Shown: positions 34,810 to 44,464 of the stretch, one piece after another | How the letters are laid out: each line of letters begins with the position of its first letter | How positions within the stretch are numbered: position 1 is the first letter of the stretch | NCBI GenBank assembly: GCA_018400915.1 | Contig: JAGYLW010000002.1 | Coordinates: 1-52,422 of the forward strand | Reading direction: 5' to 3' | From: Fidelibacterota bacterium | Lineage (GTDB): Bacteria > Fidelibacterota > Fidelibacteria > Fidelibacterales > Fidelibacteraceae | Length of the DNA stretch: 52,422 bases | Program-made: the position numbers and the translations under genes | Notes under the pieces: model-generated | Databases searched by the model: none | Told to the model about the DNA's origin: nothing | The model's input: only the letters and a program-made list of their open reading frames with translations

Positions 34810-36441
34810 ATGAGTGAACTGAAAGCGCAGCTGCACAATATCTTCGGCCGGGAGCCGGAGGCAATGGAGTTAAAGGCGTTTGCCTGTTTTGACCCGGAGG
34901 CGAAAGACCGCAAAAAGCGCTTCCGGAAATACAGCGAATCACAGCCCCTGTTCCTGAATATCGATGATGAACATTATTTGTATGTCAGCCACCATACGAA
35001 CCGCCTCCGCTGCAAGCTCGACATGGCCACCCGGCACCTGGACACGGTGCTTTGCTACCCGCACGGCAGGGGGAGTATTATGCTGGGGGTCACCCGTCCG
35101 GAGAAAGAACGCCATCTGCATTCGCGGAAAACGAAATACCGCATTTTTGTGCAGAACGCAAGGCAGATCGACGAGGACCTCCTGCATGCAGCCAGCGAAT
35201 ATGCCGACCATATGGCGCTCATTCAGGATGAGAGTCCCTGGGAACGGCTTTGCAGGGTTTGCATTGATACCGGGACGGGAGGCCATATCACCGCATCCGC
35301 CCGGCGGCTTTTCGCCGATTACGAAAGCGGGATACTATATGTCGTTCCCGAACACCACAATACCGCCTTTAAAAAAATCTCCGCCGGTTTTGAACTGCAA
35401 CCGCAGTTTCTCGGGACAAGCGTTCCCTTTCCCATACTGAGCCTCGATAATGAAGACGGTCTTCTGGAGATCCCGCTCAGCACCCTGCGCAGTCTCCGGG
35501 ATTCCATGCAACGATACCGGGAAAACCGGACACCCTACCGTGAAAAGGCCGGCAAGACCCCCCTGCCCGACATCAGACCTTCCTATCGGGAGCAAACCGA
35601 TCTGCTTCTGGACTTTCTGAAGAAGGAAAACGAAAAGGATCCTTCGCGGAATTATAAGGTCCCCGGGAATGCGCCGGACCTTCAGATCGATCCTTTTCCC
35701 CTGAGGGGCCTTGCTTTCAGTGAGAACGGGATCCAGCTGCACGTCCTCTCCGCCATCGTCAATCTGTATTCGCGGGGTTTGCAGCCGCTCGCATTAAGCT
35801 ACTATATGGAAAGCACGGTCACAGCGCCGCAAAAGCTTGACCAGCTTCTGGAAGCAATGAAAAAAGGTGCGGAGCTTTTTGAGGTCCCCATCGCCAATCA
35901 CTGTATCGTACCGGGCGATGCGAACCGGCTGAAACTCTTTTTTGTTTCCAGACACCGGAAAACAGCCGTTCCGCAGGTCTTTCAGGACGCCGGGGATTTC
36001 ATCTGCCTCCTGGGCGATCCCGGCGGTACGATCAGGGGTTCCGCCTATGCCGAAGCGCTCGGATACCAAAGCGTATATTCCCCTCCGGGAGTGATGCGCG
36101 GTACGATCGCGGCAATGATCAACGTACTCGAAGAGTGCGAAAGAAAGGAAATATTATCCTCCGTCAATGCCATACAGCGGGGAGGGCTCTTTGCCGCTCT
36201 GCACCGTGCCTGCGGCCCGGACCTGGGCGCCTCCGTCTATTCGGAACGGAAAAGTCCGGAGCAGGTCTTTATCTTCGGGGAACCGCAGGCGGCGCTCCTG
36301 GTCAGTATCAAAGAGAAAAATCTTATTGATCTTGCCAGGATCACCTCCAATTATAATCTTACCTCGACAACGATCGGGCGTGTCCGGGAGGCCGGGGAGA
36401 TCAATATCAACAACGTCCTTCATTACAGGACCGGACGCTGA
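34810..36441 (+). CDS. Strongly diverged PurL-like protein (PurM fold)
   Basis: A 543-residue cytoplasmic protein. Its second half resembles the A2-B2 half of phosphoribosylformylglycinamidine synthase PurL: PLALSYYMESTVTAPQKLDQ (about 325-344) matches the PLA-x-x-x-LN-x-GNP segment; LLGDPGGTIRGSAYAEALG (about 397-415) matches the LLG...GGSEY block; IQRGGLFAALHRACG (about 454-468) matches the SEGGL helix; FGEPQAALLVSI near 484 and TIGRV near 525 match the end. The usual active-site and ATP-binding sequences of PurL were not found in the N-terminal half, which I do not recognise. It may be a catalytically altered paralogue or regulator. AAAGGTG before ATG. Confidence 0.55.
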   Translation: MSELKAQLHNIFGREPEAMELKAFACFDPEAKDRKKRFRKYSESQPLFLNIDDEHYLYVSHHTNRLRCKLDMATRHLDTVLCYPHGRGSIMLGVTRPEKERHLHSRKTKYRIFVQNARQIDEDLLHAASEYADHMALIQDESPWERLCRVCIDTGTGGHITASARRLFADYESGILYVVPEHHNTAFKKISAGFELQPQFLGTSVPFPILSLDNEDGLLEIPLSTLRSLRDSMQRYRENRTPYREKAGKTPLPDIRPSYREQTDLLLDFLKKENEKDPSRNYKVPGNAPDLQIDPFPLRGLAFSENGIQLHVLSAIVNLYSRGLQPLALSYYMESTVTAPQKLDQLLEAMKKGAELFEVPIANHCIVPGDANRLKLFFVSRHRKTAVPQVFQDAGDFICLLGDPGGTIRGSAYAEALGYQSVYSPPGVMRGTIAAMINVLEECERKEILSSVNAIQRGGLFAALHRACGPDLGASVYSERKSPEQVFIFGEPQAALLVSIKEKNLIDLARITSNYNLTSTTIGRVREAGEININNVLHYRTGR

Positions 36442-36477
36442 AATATCTGTGTATCGGTTTTTTCAGAGATATTGTCA

Positions 36478-36506
36478 TTGACAGACGGCTTAATATCATG
36501 TAAATT
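36478..36506 (+). promoter_or_regulatory. Strong candidate sigma-70 promoter
   Basis: A perfect TTGACA (36478-36483), a 17-bp spacer and TAAATT (36501-36506) lie 22 bp before the coiled-coil protein's start codon, with GGAG in the leader. This is the closest match to consensus that I saw in the window. Confidence 0.6.
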
Positions 36507-36528
36507 CCCTGGTTGTTTGGAGTAGTGT

Positions 36529-36870
36529 ATGAAAACAGAAGAGAATACCAAAAGCAGGCTCGCTCAGTGGTGGGAAAGCATCAGTCCCAGGATCGATGAA
36601 GCCTACAAGACCACCAAGGAGAAAGCGGAAGACTTCGGCCGTATCGGCAAGCTCAAATATGATATTTATCAGACACGCCGGATCTTACAGAAATGTTATC
36701 AGGAACTGGGTGAAAAGGTCGCTGCATGGGTGGACGAGAAACAGGATTACAACATGCAGGAACTGGAACATATCGATGATATGCTGACCCAGATCCGTGA
36801 CCTGAAGGAAAAGATCTCCTTACTTGAAAAAGAAGTGCTGGAACTTCAGGCGGAAGAAAAGATAAAATAG
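36529..36870 (+). CDS. Small coiled-coil protein of unknown function
   Basis: A 113-residue hydrophilic protein without signal peptide. The first 40 residues are polar and partly amphipathic (ISPRIDEAYKTTKEKAEDFG), then heptad-like helices fill about 45-113, ending EKISLLEKEVLELQAEEKIK. The N-terminal half resembles short helical stretches in many unrelated bacterial proteins. No family recognised. GGAG is 6 bases before ATG and a strong promoter precedes it, so it is likely well expressed and monocistronic or with the tRNA 21 bp downstream. Confidence 0.7.
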   Translation: MKTEENTKSRLAQWWESISPRIDEAYKTTKEKAEDFGRIGKLKYDIYQTRRILQKCYQELGEKVAAWVDEKQDYNMQELEHIDDMLTQIRDLKEKISLLEKEVLELQAEEKIK

Positions 36871-36891
36871 CCGTTGCTTGAAAAATGATCC

Positions 36892-36974
36892 GCCCGGGTG
36901 GCGAAATCGGCAGACGCGCTAGGTTCAGGGTCTAGTGTCCATCGGACATGCGGGTTCAAATCCGCCCCGGGGCT
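36892..36974 (+). tRNA. tRNA-Leu (anticodon CAG) with abnormal 3' end
   Basis: A type II tRNA: acceptor 5' strand GCCCGGG, D stem GCG/CGC, anticodon stem CTAGG/TCTAG with loop TTCAGGG giving anticodon CAG, and a long variable arm TGTCC/GGACA, all as in bacterial tRNA-Leu(CAG). The 3' part is off: in the canonical register, G5-G68, C50-C64 and G51-G63 are mismatched, and base 73 is T rather than the A that leucyl-tRNA synthetase needs. A strong terminator follows at once, so it is transcribed. CCA is not encoded. It may be a decayed or altered tRNA, or a local sequence error. Confidence 0.75.
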
Positions 36975-36976
36975 GG

Positions 36977-37006
36977 AACGGCAGGTTCACCTGCCGTTTT
37001 TTTTTT
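36977..37006 (+). terminator. Rho-independent terminator after tRNA-Leu
   Basis: AACGGCAGG (36977-36985) pairs perfectly with CCTGCCGTT (36990-36998) around TTCA, followed by a run of ten T (36997-37006). It lies 2 bp after the tRNA. Confidence 0.92.
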
Positions 37007-37090
37007 ATATCCTGTTTTACGGTGCATCGTGCGCCGCCGGTCCCCGGAAGGCATACCATGCTCCGGGAAGACCTCACGCCTGTGCGCTCT

Positions 37091-37846
37091 TTATTTCCGT
37101 ATCCGGAAACGCGCCGTAAGCGGCCGGTGATCGGAGGCCGTTGTTTCGGGAATGACGCGGATCTCCCGGCACTGCAGGCCGCGTCCGGGCGAATAGTAAA
37201 TATGGTCGATCACGCGCTCCGGATCGTCTGCCGGATACGTTTTCTCTTCGGAGCCGCAGCGGCTCAGATACCTGCCCAGCCTCTCCAGGGGCTCACTTCC
37301 CGGCTGACAGTTCAGGTCGCCCAGCAGAATGATCTTTTGCCCGTCGGCGGCAAGCTCCTCCGTGATCCTCCTCATCTGCGCCGGCCGGTCGGAATCACCG
37401 GCGTGATGATCAAGATGCGTGTTGTAGAAATGCAGGGTGTCACCGCGCTCCGTCCGAACGCTGACCATCATCAGCAGGCGCGGCTCATACTCCATCCGGG
37501 AAGGCAGCCGGACCTCTTTGGTTTCGATCACCGGGTAGCGGGAAAGCACCATATTCCCGAAAGCGCCTCCCTGATAGTCGAAGGTCTTCCTGTAGACCAC
37601 GTGCATGCCGCAGTGATCCTCAAAGAAGGAAAGCACATCCATTTTTCCGCTGCGTTCCGTCAGGTGGTCCACTTCCTGCAGTCCCACCAGGTCGGGATCC
37701 TCCGCGAGGATCACGTCCGCAATGCGCTGCGCATCCAGGGTCCCGTCCATACCTCGCATGGCATGGATATTGTAGCTCATGACCTTCACCTCATTGCAGG
37801 CGGTGAGGAAAAAAAGCAGAAAAACAAATGTAATAAGCCGTTTCAT
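37091..37846 (-). CDS. Endonuclease/exonuclease/phosphatase (EEP) family lipoprotein
   Basis: A 251-residue secreted enzyme with a lipoprotein signal (MKRLITFVFLLFFLTAC). The EEP fold motifs are complete: MSYNIHAMRG (about 23-32), LVGLQEVD (metal Glu), NTHLDHHAGDS, LGDLNCQPGSEPL, and SDHRPLTARF at the end. It may cleave phosphodiester bonds in lipids, sugars or nucleic acids; small EEP lipoproteins of this size are usually uncharacterised. The start at 37846 has GGGAGG 6 bases upstream; the extended frame to 37921 has no such site. Confidence 0.85.
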   Translation of the reverse strand: MKRLITFVFLLFFLTACNEVKVMSYNIHAMRGMDGTLDAQRIADVILAEDPDLVGLQEVDHLTERSGKMDVLSFFEDHCGMHVVYRKTFDYQGGAFGNMVLSRYPVIETKEVRLPSRMEYEPRLLMMVSVRTERGDTLHFYNTHLDHHAGDSDRPAQMRRITEELAADGQKIILLGDLNCQPGSEPLERLGRYLSRCGSEEKTYPADDPERVIDHIYYSPGRGLQCREIRVIPETTASDHRPLTARFRIRK

Positions 37847-38011
37847 GAAGGACCTCCCGTTGATTGATACCCGGATAAATATAACGCCTTTTCCGGCCCG
37901 TATCAACCTAATGAACTGCATCCGGGTCCCGGAAAGCCGGGATCGCAGCGGCGGGTGACGGCGCTCAGTGTTCCGCTGAAGGTTCTATATCCGCGGCGCC
38001 TCTCTGTCCGC

Positions 38012-39222
<1,211 letters not shown>

Positions 39223-39226
<4 letters not shown>

Positions 39227-39498
39227 GATTCCTTCTCCATGTTGTTCAGCATTTTCAGACTGACCGCATTGGGGTTTTTGAGTATTCTGGAACCCCGCGT
39301 GATCTTGCAGAGACTGATATGGTGTTTTTCCGCAATGTGACGCTGGGTCTCACCGTGATAGAGATCCTTCATGAGGCGCCATCGGAACACCAGTGCCTCC
39401 AGTTCGCTTTCCGTCAGTATTTCCCCGAGAAATTGTTTCATTTCCTCCGCTTCCGTGATGCGGCAGAAAACCTTTACGATCTCATTATAGGTATGCAT
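39223..39498 (-). CDS. TrpR/YerC-family transcriptional regulator
   Basis: A 91-residue helical DNA-binding protein of the Trp repressor superfamily. Conserved features: [43 protein letters not shown] spans the core helices and helix-turn-helix (given here in pieces: [30 protein letters not shown]). The start at 39498 is set by GGAG 5 bases upstream. The overlap with trpB and a candidate operator upstream suggest true TrpR function (L-tryptophan corepressor) rather than the YerC group; this is inference. Confidence 0.85.
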
Positions 39499-39515
39499 GG
39501 TTACTCCGCTTGTTA

Positions 39516-39533
39516 CTATGGATAGAAACATAG
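39516..39533 (-). promoter_or_regulatory. Candidate TrpR operator
   Basis: An inverted repeat CTATG-N8-CATAG overlaps the -10 box of the candidate promoter of the trpR-like/trpB pair, the position expected for a repressor site. A repeated GTTACT (39500-39505 and 39512-39517) is adjacent. It is not the E. coli operator sequence. Confidence 0.4.
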
Positions 39534-39555
39534 GGTAAAAAACCGGGGCTTCCAA
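39527..39555 (-). promoter_or_regulatory. Candidate sigma-70 promoter for the trpR-like/trpB pair
   Basis: On the minus strand TTGGAA (39555-39550), a 17-bp spacer and TATGTT (39532-39527) lie 28 bp before the start codon. Confidence 0.45.
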
Positions 39556-39686
39556 GGATTATTTGTTCTTATGTAAAGAAACACCTCGCCGGCTTTTTGG
39601 GATCTTCCGTTTTTTCTCCTTCATGACCGTTATCACCGTCCCGCTTTTTCTGTTGAAAATCCGCGGGAATCCGGGTAACTTTCACA

Positions 39687-42053
39687 ATGTATTGTTCCAT
39701 TGCTTTTCCGAATAACGTGTACAAGACCTTTACCTATTCCGTCCCGGAAGGAATGCAGGAGGATCTCCGGCCCGGCATGCGGGTAAAGGCTCCTTTCGGC
39801 GCCCGTTCGCAGATCGGGTACTGTGTGAAATGTTTCAGCTCGCTTCCCGGAACATCGTCCTACAGGATCAAGGCGATCGAAGGGGTGCCGGACCGTAAGC
39901 CGCTCTTTACCCGGGCACTGATCCGCCTGATCACATGGATTTCCGAATACTACATGGCACCGCCGGGAATATGCTTCCGTGCCGCACATCCTTCCGAACT
40001 CGGTTACAAACGTGTCGAATACTGTTTTGTAAGCCCGGAAGAAGATCCCGGGAACTGGCCGGAAATACCCGTTACAGGCCTTTCCACGCTTGCCTTTTTC
40101 GACCTGCCCGAAGCACGGCGGAAAGCGGTAAAACAGGGACTTGATTCCGGCGCCCTGTACATTGACAACATCTTTCCCAAAGCAAAGCGGTCCCGGCGGG
40201 TGACGGCGGTCAGGCTCCTCGATACGGATGCGAAGGTCAGCGAACGCCAGCAGGAAGTGGTGGATCTTCTTTCTTCCCTGGATCAGCCGCTGGAAGCGAT
40301 CAGTATGATCCGGAAAAAACTCCGCGTGTCGGTCTCGGTGATCAATACGCTGATCAAAAACGGTGTTCTGGAAAAATGTGAGATGGAGGTTCCCGCCGAC
40401 CCCTTTGACCATCTTTCCTCGGAGCGCCGGCGGGACGTGCGTTTGTCCGCAGAGCAGAAGCGGGTCATTGATGAGATCGTCCGGCACGAAAACCGCTTTT
40501 ATCCCGTGTTGCTGCACGGTATTACGGGCAGCGGCAAAACGGAGATCTACATTCAGCTTGCAAAGCGCCAGCTGGAGCAGGGGAAAAGCGTACTGATCCT
40601 GGTGCCCGAGATCGCTATCACACCCCAGATCGCGGCGCGCTTCCGCTCGGCCTTCGGCGGCGATGTCGCCATCTGGCACAGTCAGATGAGTGATGCGGAA
40701 CGCCTGTGGACCTGGAATCAGATGCTTCTCGGCACGATACGCCTGGTCGTGGGAGCCCGCAGCGCGCTCTTTGCGCCGATCCCGGATATCGGGCTGATCG
40801 TTGTCGACGAGGAACAGGAATCTTCCTTTAAACAGGACGATCCGGCACCGCGCTACCATGCCCGCGATGCCGCCGTCATGTATGCGCATATTCTTAAGGT
40901 CCCCGTCATACTGGGATCCGCAACGCCGAGCCTGGAGTCCTATTACCAGTCCGCGCTTCACAGGTACCGGCGCATGGAGCTGAAAGAACGTTTCGGCGGT
41001 GCAAGGCTCCCGCGGGTGTCCCTCATTGATATGAATACGGCGGAACGCAGGGGGATATTCAGTGAAAAACTGCTGGAGGCGGTCTGGCGCACCGTTGAGA
41101 AAGGCAAGCAGGCAATCATCCTTCAGAACCGGCGGGGCTTCAATACCGTCTTCGTCTGCAGTGAATGCGGAAAGGTGCTTCAATGCCCCAAGTGCAGTGT
41201 CTCGCTCACCTATCACAAGCGCCTGAACAAGCTCATGTGCCATGTATGCAATGCGAGCTACCCCGTTACAAAGACCTGCCCCGACTGCGGCAGGAATACA
41301 CTGAAGCCCGCGGGCAGCGGCACACAGCGGATCGAGGATGAACTGCAGACGTTTTTCCCCGATGCCCGGATCGCACGCATGGACCTTGACACCACAAGGA
41401 CCCGGCACGCCCATGCGCGTATCCTGACGGAATTTGAAGCACACCGGTATGATATTTTGCTGGGTACGCAAATGATCGCAAAGGGACTTGACTTTCCGGA
41501 CGTAACGCTTGTCGGCATTATCAATGCGGACACGGGCATTGGCATTCCGGATTACCGGGCCGGGGAACGGCTGTTCCAGCTGATCTATCAGGTCAGCGGA
41601 CGCAGCGGACGGGGCCGTCATCCGGGGGACGTGCTCGTTCAGACCTATTCTCCCGACGAGCCGCTCATTCAGATGGCTTCCCGGCTTCAGCTGCGAGAAT
41701 ATTACAACCTGGAGCTTTTCCAGCGGAAGACCCTGCACTATCCGCCCTTCAGCAGGCTTTTCCTGATCCGTATCAGCGGCGGGGATGCGGCGAAAGTCGA
41801 ATCCGCCGCGAGGCGTATCCATCGCTCCCTCACCTCAACATTATCCGGGGGCAGCTGCATCGGTCCCGCCCCCGCACCCATCGAACGCATAAAGAACAAA
41901 ACCCGCTGGCAGATCCTTGTCAAGGCGGGGCGCAAATACGACCCGAACGGCAACCGGGCGGCAAAGGTGCTGATGAAGGTGATCACACAGAAACAACAGG
42001 AAGAAAGAAGCGTGCAGATCCTGGTGAACCGGGATCCCGTATCGCTGATGTAA
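39687..42053 (+). CDS. priA: Primosomal protein N' (replication restart helicase)
   Basis: A 788-residue superfamily 2 helicase that reloads replisomes at stalled forks. N-terminal 3'-binding domain (MYCSIAFPNNVYKTFTYSVP...), Walker A GITGSGKTEIY (about 279-289), DEEQ box in VVDEEQESSFKQ, motif RYHARDAA, and the zinc site with four paired Cys groups (CSECGKVLQCPKC, CHVC, CPDC) at about 490-535; QMIAKGLDFPDVTLVGI and QVSGRSGRG are helicase motifs V and VI. The length matches. mutS2 starts 3 bp after its stop. Confidence 0.95.
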   Translation: MYCSIAFPNNVYKTFTYSVPEGMQEDLRPGMRVKAPFGARSQIGYCVKCFSSLPGTSSYRIKAIEGVPDRKPLFTRALIRLITWISEYYMAPPGICFRAAHPSELGYKRVEYCFVSPEEDPGNWPEIPVTGLSTLAFFDLPEARRKAVKQGLDSGALYIDNIFPKAKRSRRVTAVRLLDTDAKVSERQQEVVDLLSSLDQPLEAISMIRKKLRVSVSVINTLIKNGVLEKCEMEVPADPFDHLSSERRRDVRLSAEQKRVIDEIVRHENRFYPVLLHGITGSGKTEIYIQLAKRQLEQGKSVLILVPEIAITPQIAARFRSAFGGDVAIWHSQMSDAERLWTWNQMLLGTIRLVVGARSALFAPIPDIGLIVVDEEQESSFKQDDPAPRYHARDAAVMYAHILKVPVILGSATPSLESYYQSALHRYRRMELKERFGGARLPRVSLIDMNTAERRGIFSEKLLEAVWRTVEKGKQAIILQNRRGFNTVFVCSECGKVLQCPKCSVSLTYHKRLNKLMCHVCNASYPVTKTCPDCGRNTLKPAGSGTQRIEDELQTFFPDARIARMDLDTTRTRHAHARILTEFEAHRYDILLGTQMIAKGLDFPDVTLVGIINADTGIGIPDYRAGERLFQLIYQVSGRSGRGRHPGDVLVQTYSPDEPLIQMASRLQLREYYNLELFQRKTLHYPPFSRLFLIRISGGDAAKVESAARRIHRSLTSTLSGGSCIGPAPAPIERIKNKTRWQILVKAGRKYDPNGNRAAKVLMKVITQKQQEERSVQILVNRDPVSLM

Positions 42054-42056
42054 GCT

Positions 42057-44405
42057 ATGCAGGACCTGTATCAACAACTCGGCTTTGAAGCAGTGCGGAA
42101 AAAAATTGCCGCTTATGCCGTGACGGAAGGCGGAAAACGGTCCGTTGAAACCTCCGTTTCCTTCCTGCCCCGGGAACAGTATGAACGGCGTCAGCGCACC
42201 GTACTGGAAATGCGGGACCTTCTTGCCCTGGACAGACCGTTGCCGCTTGTTGCCTTTCCCTCCCAGAACGGAGCGGTAAAGGAGCTCGGGGTTGAGGGCA
42301 GTGCGCTGAATGCAGCGGAACTCTGGACGCTGGCGGAAATACTCCGCCACGGACGGCTCTGCAGTAACTATTTTGAAAAACGCAAGGATCAATATCCCGC
42401 ACTGCAGGAACGGGTCCGGGCCTATGACCCGGAACTTGAAACTGCGGAAGGGTCCGTCAGGAAGATCTTCGATGCCGACAGGAACATTGCCGACAACGCG
42501 TCCCCCGCTTTGCTCGCACTGCGGCGGAAGATCGCCGGGACGGAAAGCTCCATCAGCCGGAAGGTCCGCCAGATCTCCGGAAAATGGCTGAAAGACGGGA
42601 TCGCTCAGGATGACCCGGTGGCCTTCCGCAACGGGAGGCAGGTCATCCCGGTCCGCGCTTCCCGGCGCTCCAAAGCGCCCGGCATCATCCACGACCAGTC
42701 CCAGACCGGCCAGACCGTCTATGTGGAGCCGATGGTCATTGTTGAAATGAACAATGCGCTTTACCAGGCCCGCCGGGAAGAACGTGATGAGATCCGGCGC
42801 ATTCTGATGGAAAAGACCGGTGAGCTCCGTTCCCGCCTTCCGCAGCTCCGCGAAACGATCCGCATGCTGGAAGCCCTCGACGGCGTTCAGGCGGCCGCAA
42901 AGCTCGCCCTTGAATACCGCTGCGACAAGCCCCAGCCGGCAGAAGGCCTTCTGCGGATCAAAAACGGCCGCAACCTTGAACTTCAATTTTCACGGGAGCC
43001 GGTACCGCTGAACCTGACATTGCCGGAAAACAAGCACGGCATCATTATCACCGGGCCGAATGCCGGCGGAAAAACGGTTGCCCTCAAGACCATCGGACTG
43101 CTCGCCCTGATGCATCAGGCCGGTTTCCTCATACCGGCGGAAGCCTCCACATCCCTTCCCGAATTTGACAATATCTTCGTGGATATCGGCGACAACCAGT
43201 CCATCGACGGCGGCCTGTCGACCTTTTCCTCGCATATCCTTTCGCTGAAAAATATTCTGGAGCATGCCACCTCCGGGAGCCTGGTGCTTATCGATGAACT
43301 CGGTACCGGCACGGATCCCGATGAAGGCGCCGCACTGGCGGAAGGCGTACTGCAGGTCCTGAGTGAACGCGGCGCAACGGTGATCGCCACCACGCACCAC
43401 GGCGCATTAAAAACCCTGGCTTTTGAAAACCCGTATTTTGAGAACGGGAGCATGAGCTTCGACGATCGCGATCTGGAACCGACATATGAATTCATTCCAG
43501 GGATCCCCGGAAGTTCCTACGCGCTGGAGATCGCCAGACGCTACGAAATGGATGAAGCGGTACTCCGTTACGCACGTTCCCGCATCGGAGAACAGCGTGA
43601 AAAGCTGGAGCGCCTGATCGTCGATCTCCAGCGAAAGATCGGCCGTTACGACGCTCTGCTGAAGGATACCCGGGAAAAGGCGGAGTATTACCGGCGTACG
43701 CTCAGCGGCATTGAAGAAAGAAAAAAGGAGATCGACCGGAAATACAGCCGGGCGGAAAAGGAGGCCATGAAACGCGCCGGGACCATGGTGTCCGACCTGC
43801 GCAAAGCACTGGAAGCGAATATCCGGGAGGTCCGCGAAAGGCAGGCAAGCAAGGCCGCTATCAACAAAGCGCAAATCCGTTTTCAGGAGGCGGAAAAGAC
43901 CCTCGGCGAAAAGGGCCGGGAAGCAGAAGGCGACATCCCAGAAAGATCGCTCAGGCTCGAAGACCTGCACACCGGCATGCGGGTTTACGTCAGGAGCCTG
44001 CAGCAGAACGGGACCGTCCTGGAGATCAATCCCCGGACCCGGAAGGTCTGGGTGGACGTTGACGGTTCGCGATTGCGGCTTCAGCCCGGCTGGCTGGAGG
44101 CGGCAAAAGCAAAAACACAGAAAACACATACCTCGGTCACGCATTCGCAGGCTGCGTCGAACTACCATCTGGACCTCCGCGGAAAACGCGCCGAGGAGGC
44201 GTTGCGGGAGACCGACAAATTTATCGATAACGCCGTATTGTCCGGACTGAGCACCCTGGAGATCCTGCACGGCACGGGGCAGGGTATCCTCCAGGAAGTG
44301 ATCCGTGATTTTCTTTCAGGGGATTCCCGGGTGCGCAGCTATGAATTCGCTCCTCCGGAACAGGGCGGCACGGGGGTGACGTATGTCCACCTGCATAACG
44401 GGTGA
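42057..44405 (+). CDS. mutS2: MutS2 family ATPase with Smr endonuclease domain
   Basis: A 782-residue protein with the MutS2 layout: core and clamp domains (about 1-310), an ABC-type ATPase with Walker A GPNAGGKTVALKT, DNQSIDGGLSTFSSH signature and ELGTGTDPDEGAAL Walker B, a coiled coil (about 510-620) and a C-terminal Smr domain (YHLDLRGKRAEEAL, LEILHGTGQGILQ with HGxG). It suppresses recombination and in some bacteria splits collided ribosomes. Paired with priA by a 3-bp gap. No mutL is visible. Confidence 0.95.
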   Translation: MQDLYQQLGFEAVRKKIAAYAVTEGGKRSVETSVSFLPREQYERRQRTVLEMRDLLALDRPLPLVAFPSQNGAVKELGVEGSALNAAELWTLAEILRHGRLCSNYFEKRKDQYPALQERVRAYDPELETAEGSVRKIFDADRNIADNASPALLALRRKIAGTESSISRKVRQISGKWLKDGIAQDDPVAFRNGRQVIPVRASRRSKAPGIIHDQSQTGQTVYVEPMVIVEMNNALYQARREERDEIRRILMEKTGELRSRLPQLRETIRMLEALDGVQAAAKLALEYRCDKPQPAEGLLRIKNGRNLELQFSREPVPLNLTLPENKHGIIITGPNAGGKTVALKTIGLLALMHQAGFLIPAEASTSLPEFDNIFVDIGDNQSIDGGLSTFSSHILSLKNILEHATSGSLVLIDELGTGTDPDEGAALAEGVLQVLSERGATVIATTHHGALKTLAFENPYFENGSMSFDDRDLEPTYEFIPGIPGSSYALEIARRYEMDEAVLRYARSRIGEQREKLERLIVDLQRKIGRYDALLKDTREKAEYYRRTLSGIEERKKEIDRKYSRAEKEAMKRAGTMVSDLRKALEANIREVRERQASKAAINKAQIRFQEAEKTLGEKGREAEGDIPERSLRLEDLHTGMRVYVRSLQQNGTVLEINPRTRKVWVDVDGSRLRLQPGWLEAAKAKTQKTHTSVTHSQAASNYHLDLRGKRAEEALRETDKFIDNAVLSGLSTLEILHGTGQGILQEVIRDFLSGDSRVRSYEFAPPEQGGTGVTYVHLHNG

Positions 44406-44409
44406 CATA

Positions 44410-44439
44410 TTGAAAATAGTTTGTATATTTCGATAAGAT
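44410..44439 (+). promoter_or_regulatory. Candidate promoter of the flavodiiron gene
   Basis: TTGAAA (44410-44415), an 18-bp spacer and TAAGAT (44434-44439), 25 bp before ATG; GGAAAGGAG is in the leader. An inverted repeat overlaps it (see next entry). Confidence 0.45.
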
Positions 44440-44446
44440 ACACAAA
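44420..44446. promoter_or_regulatory. Inverted repeat overlapping the flavodiiron promoter
   Basis: TTTGTATA (44420-44427) and TACACAAA (44439-44446) are complementary with one mismatch, 11 bp apart, spanning the -10 box. This is the position for a repressor; it does not match the Rex or FNR consensus closely. Confidence 0.4.
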
Positions 44447-44464
44447 TTCGGGAAAGGAGCCGTA

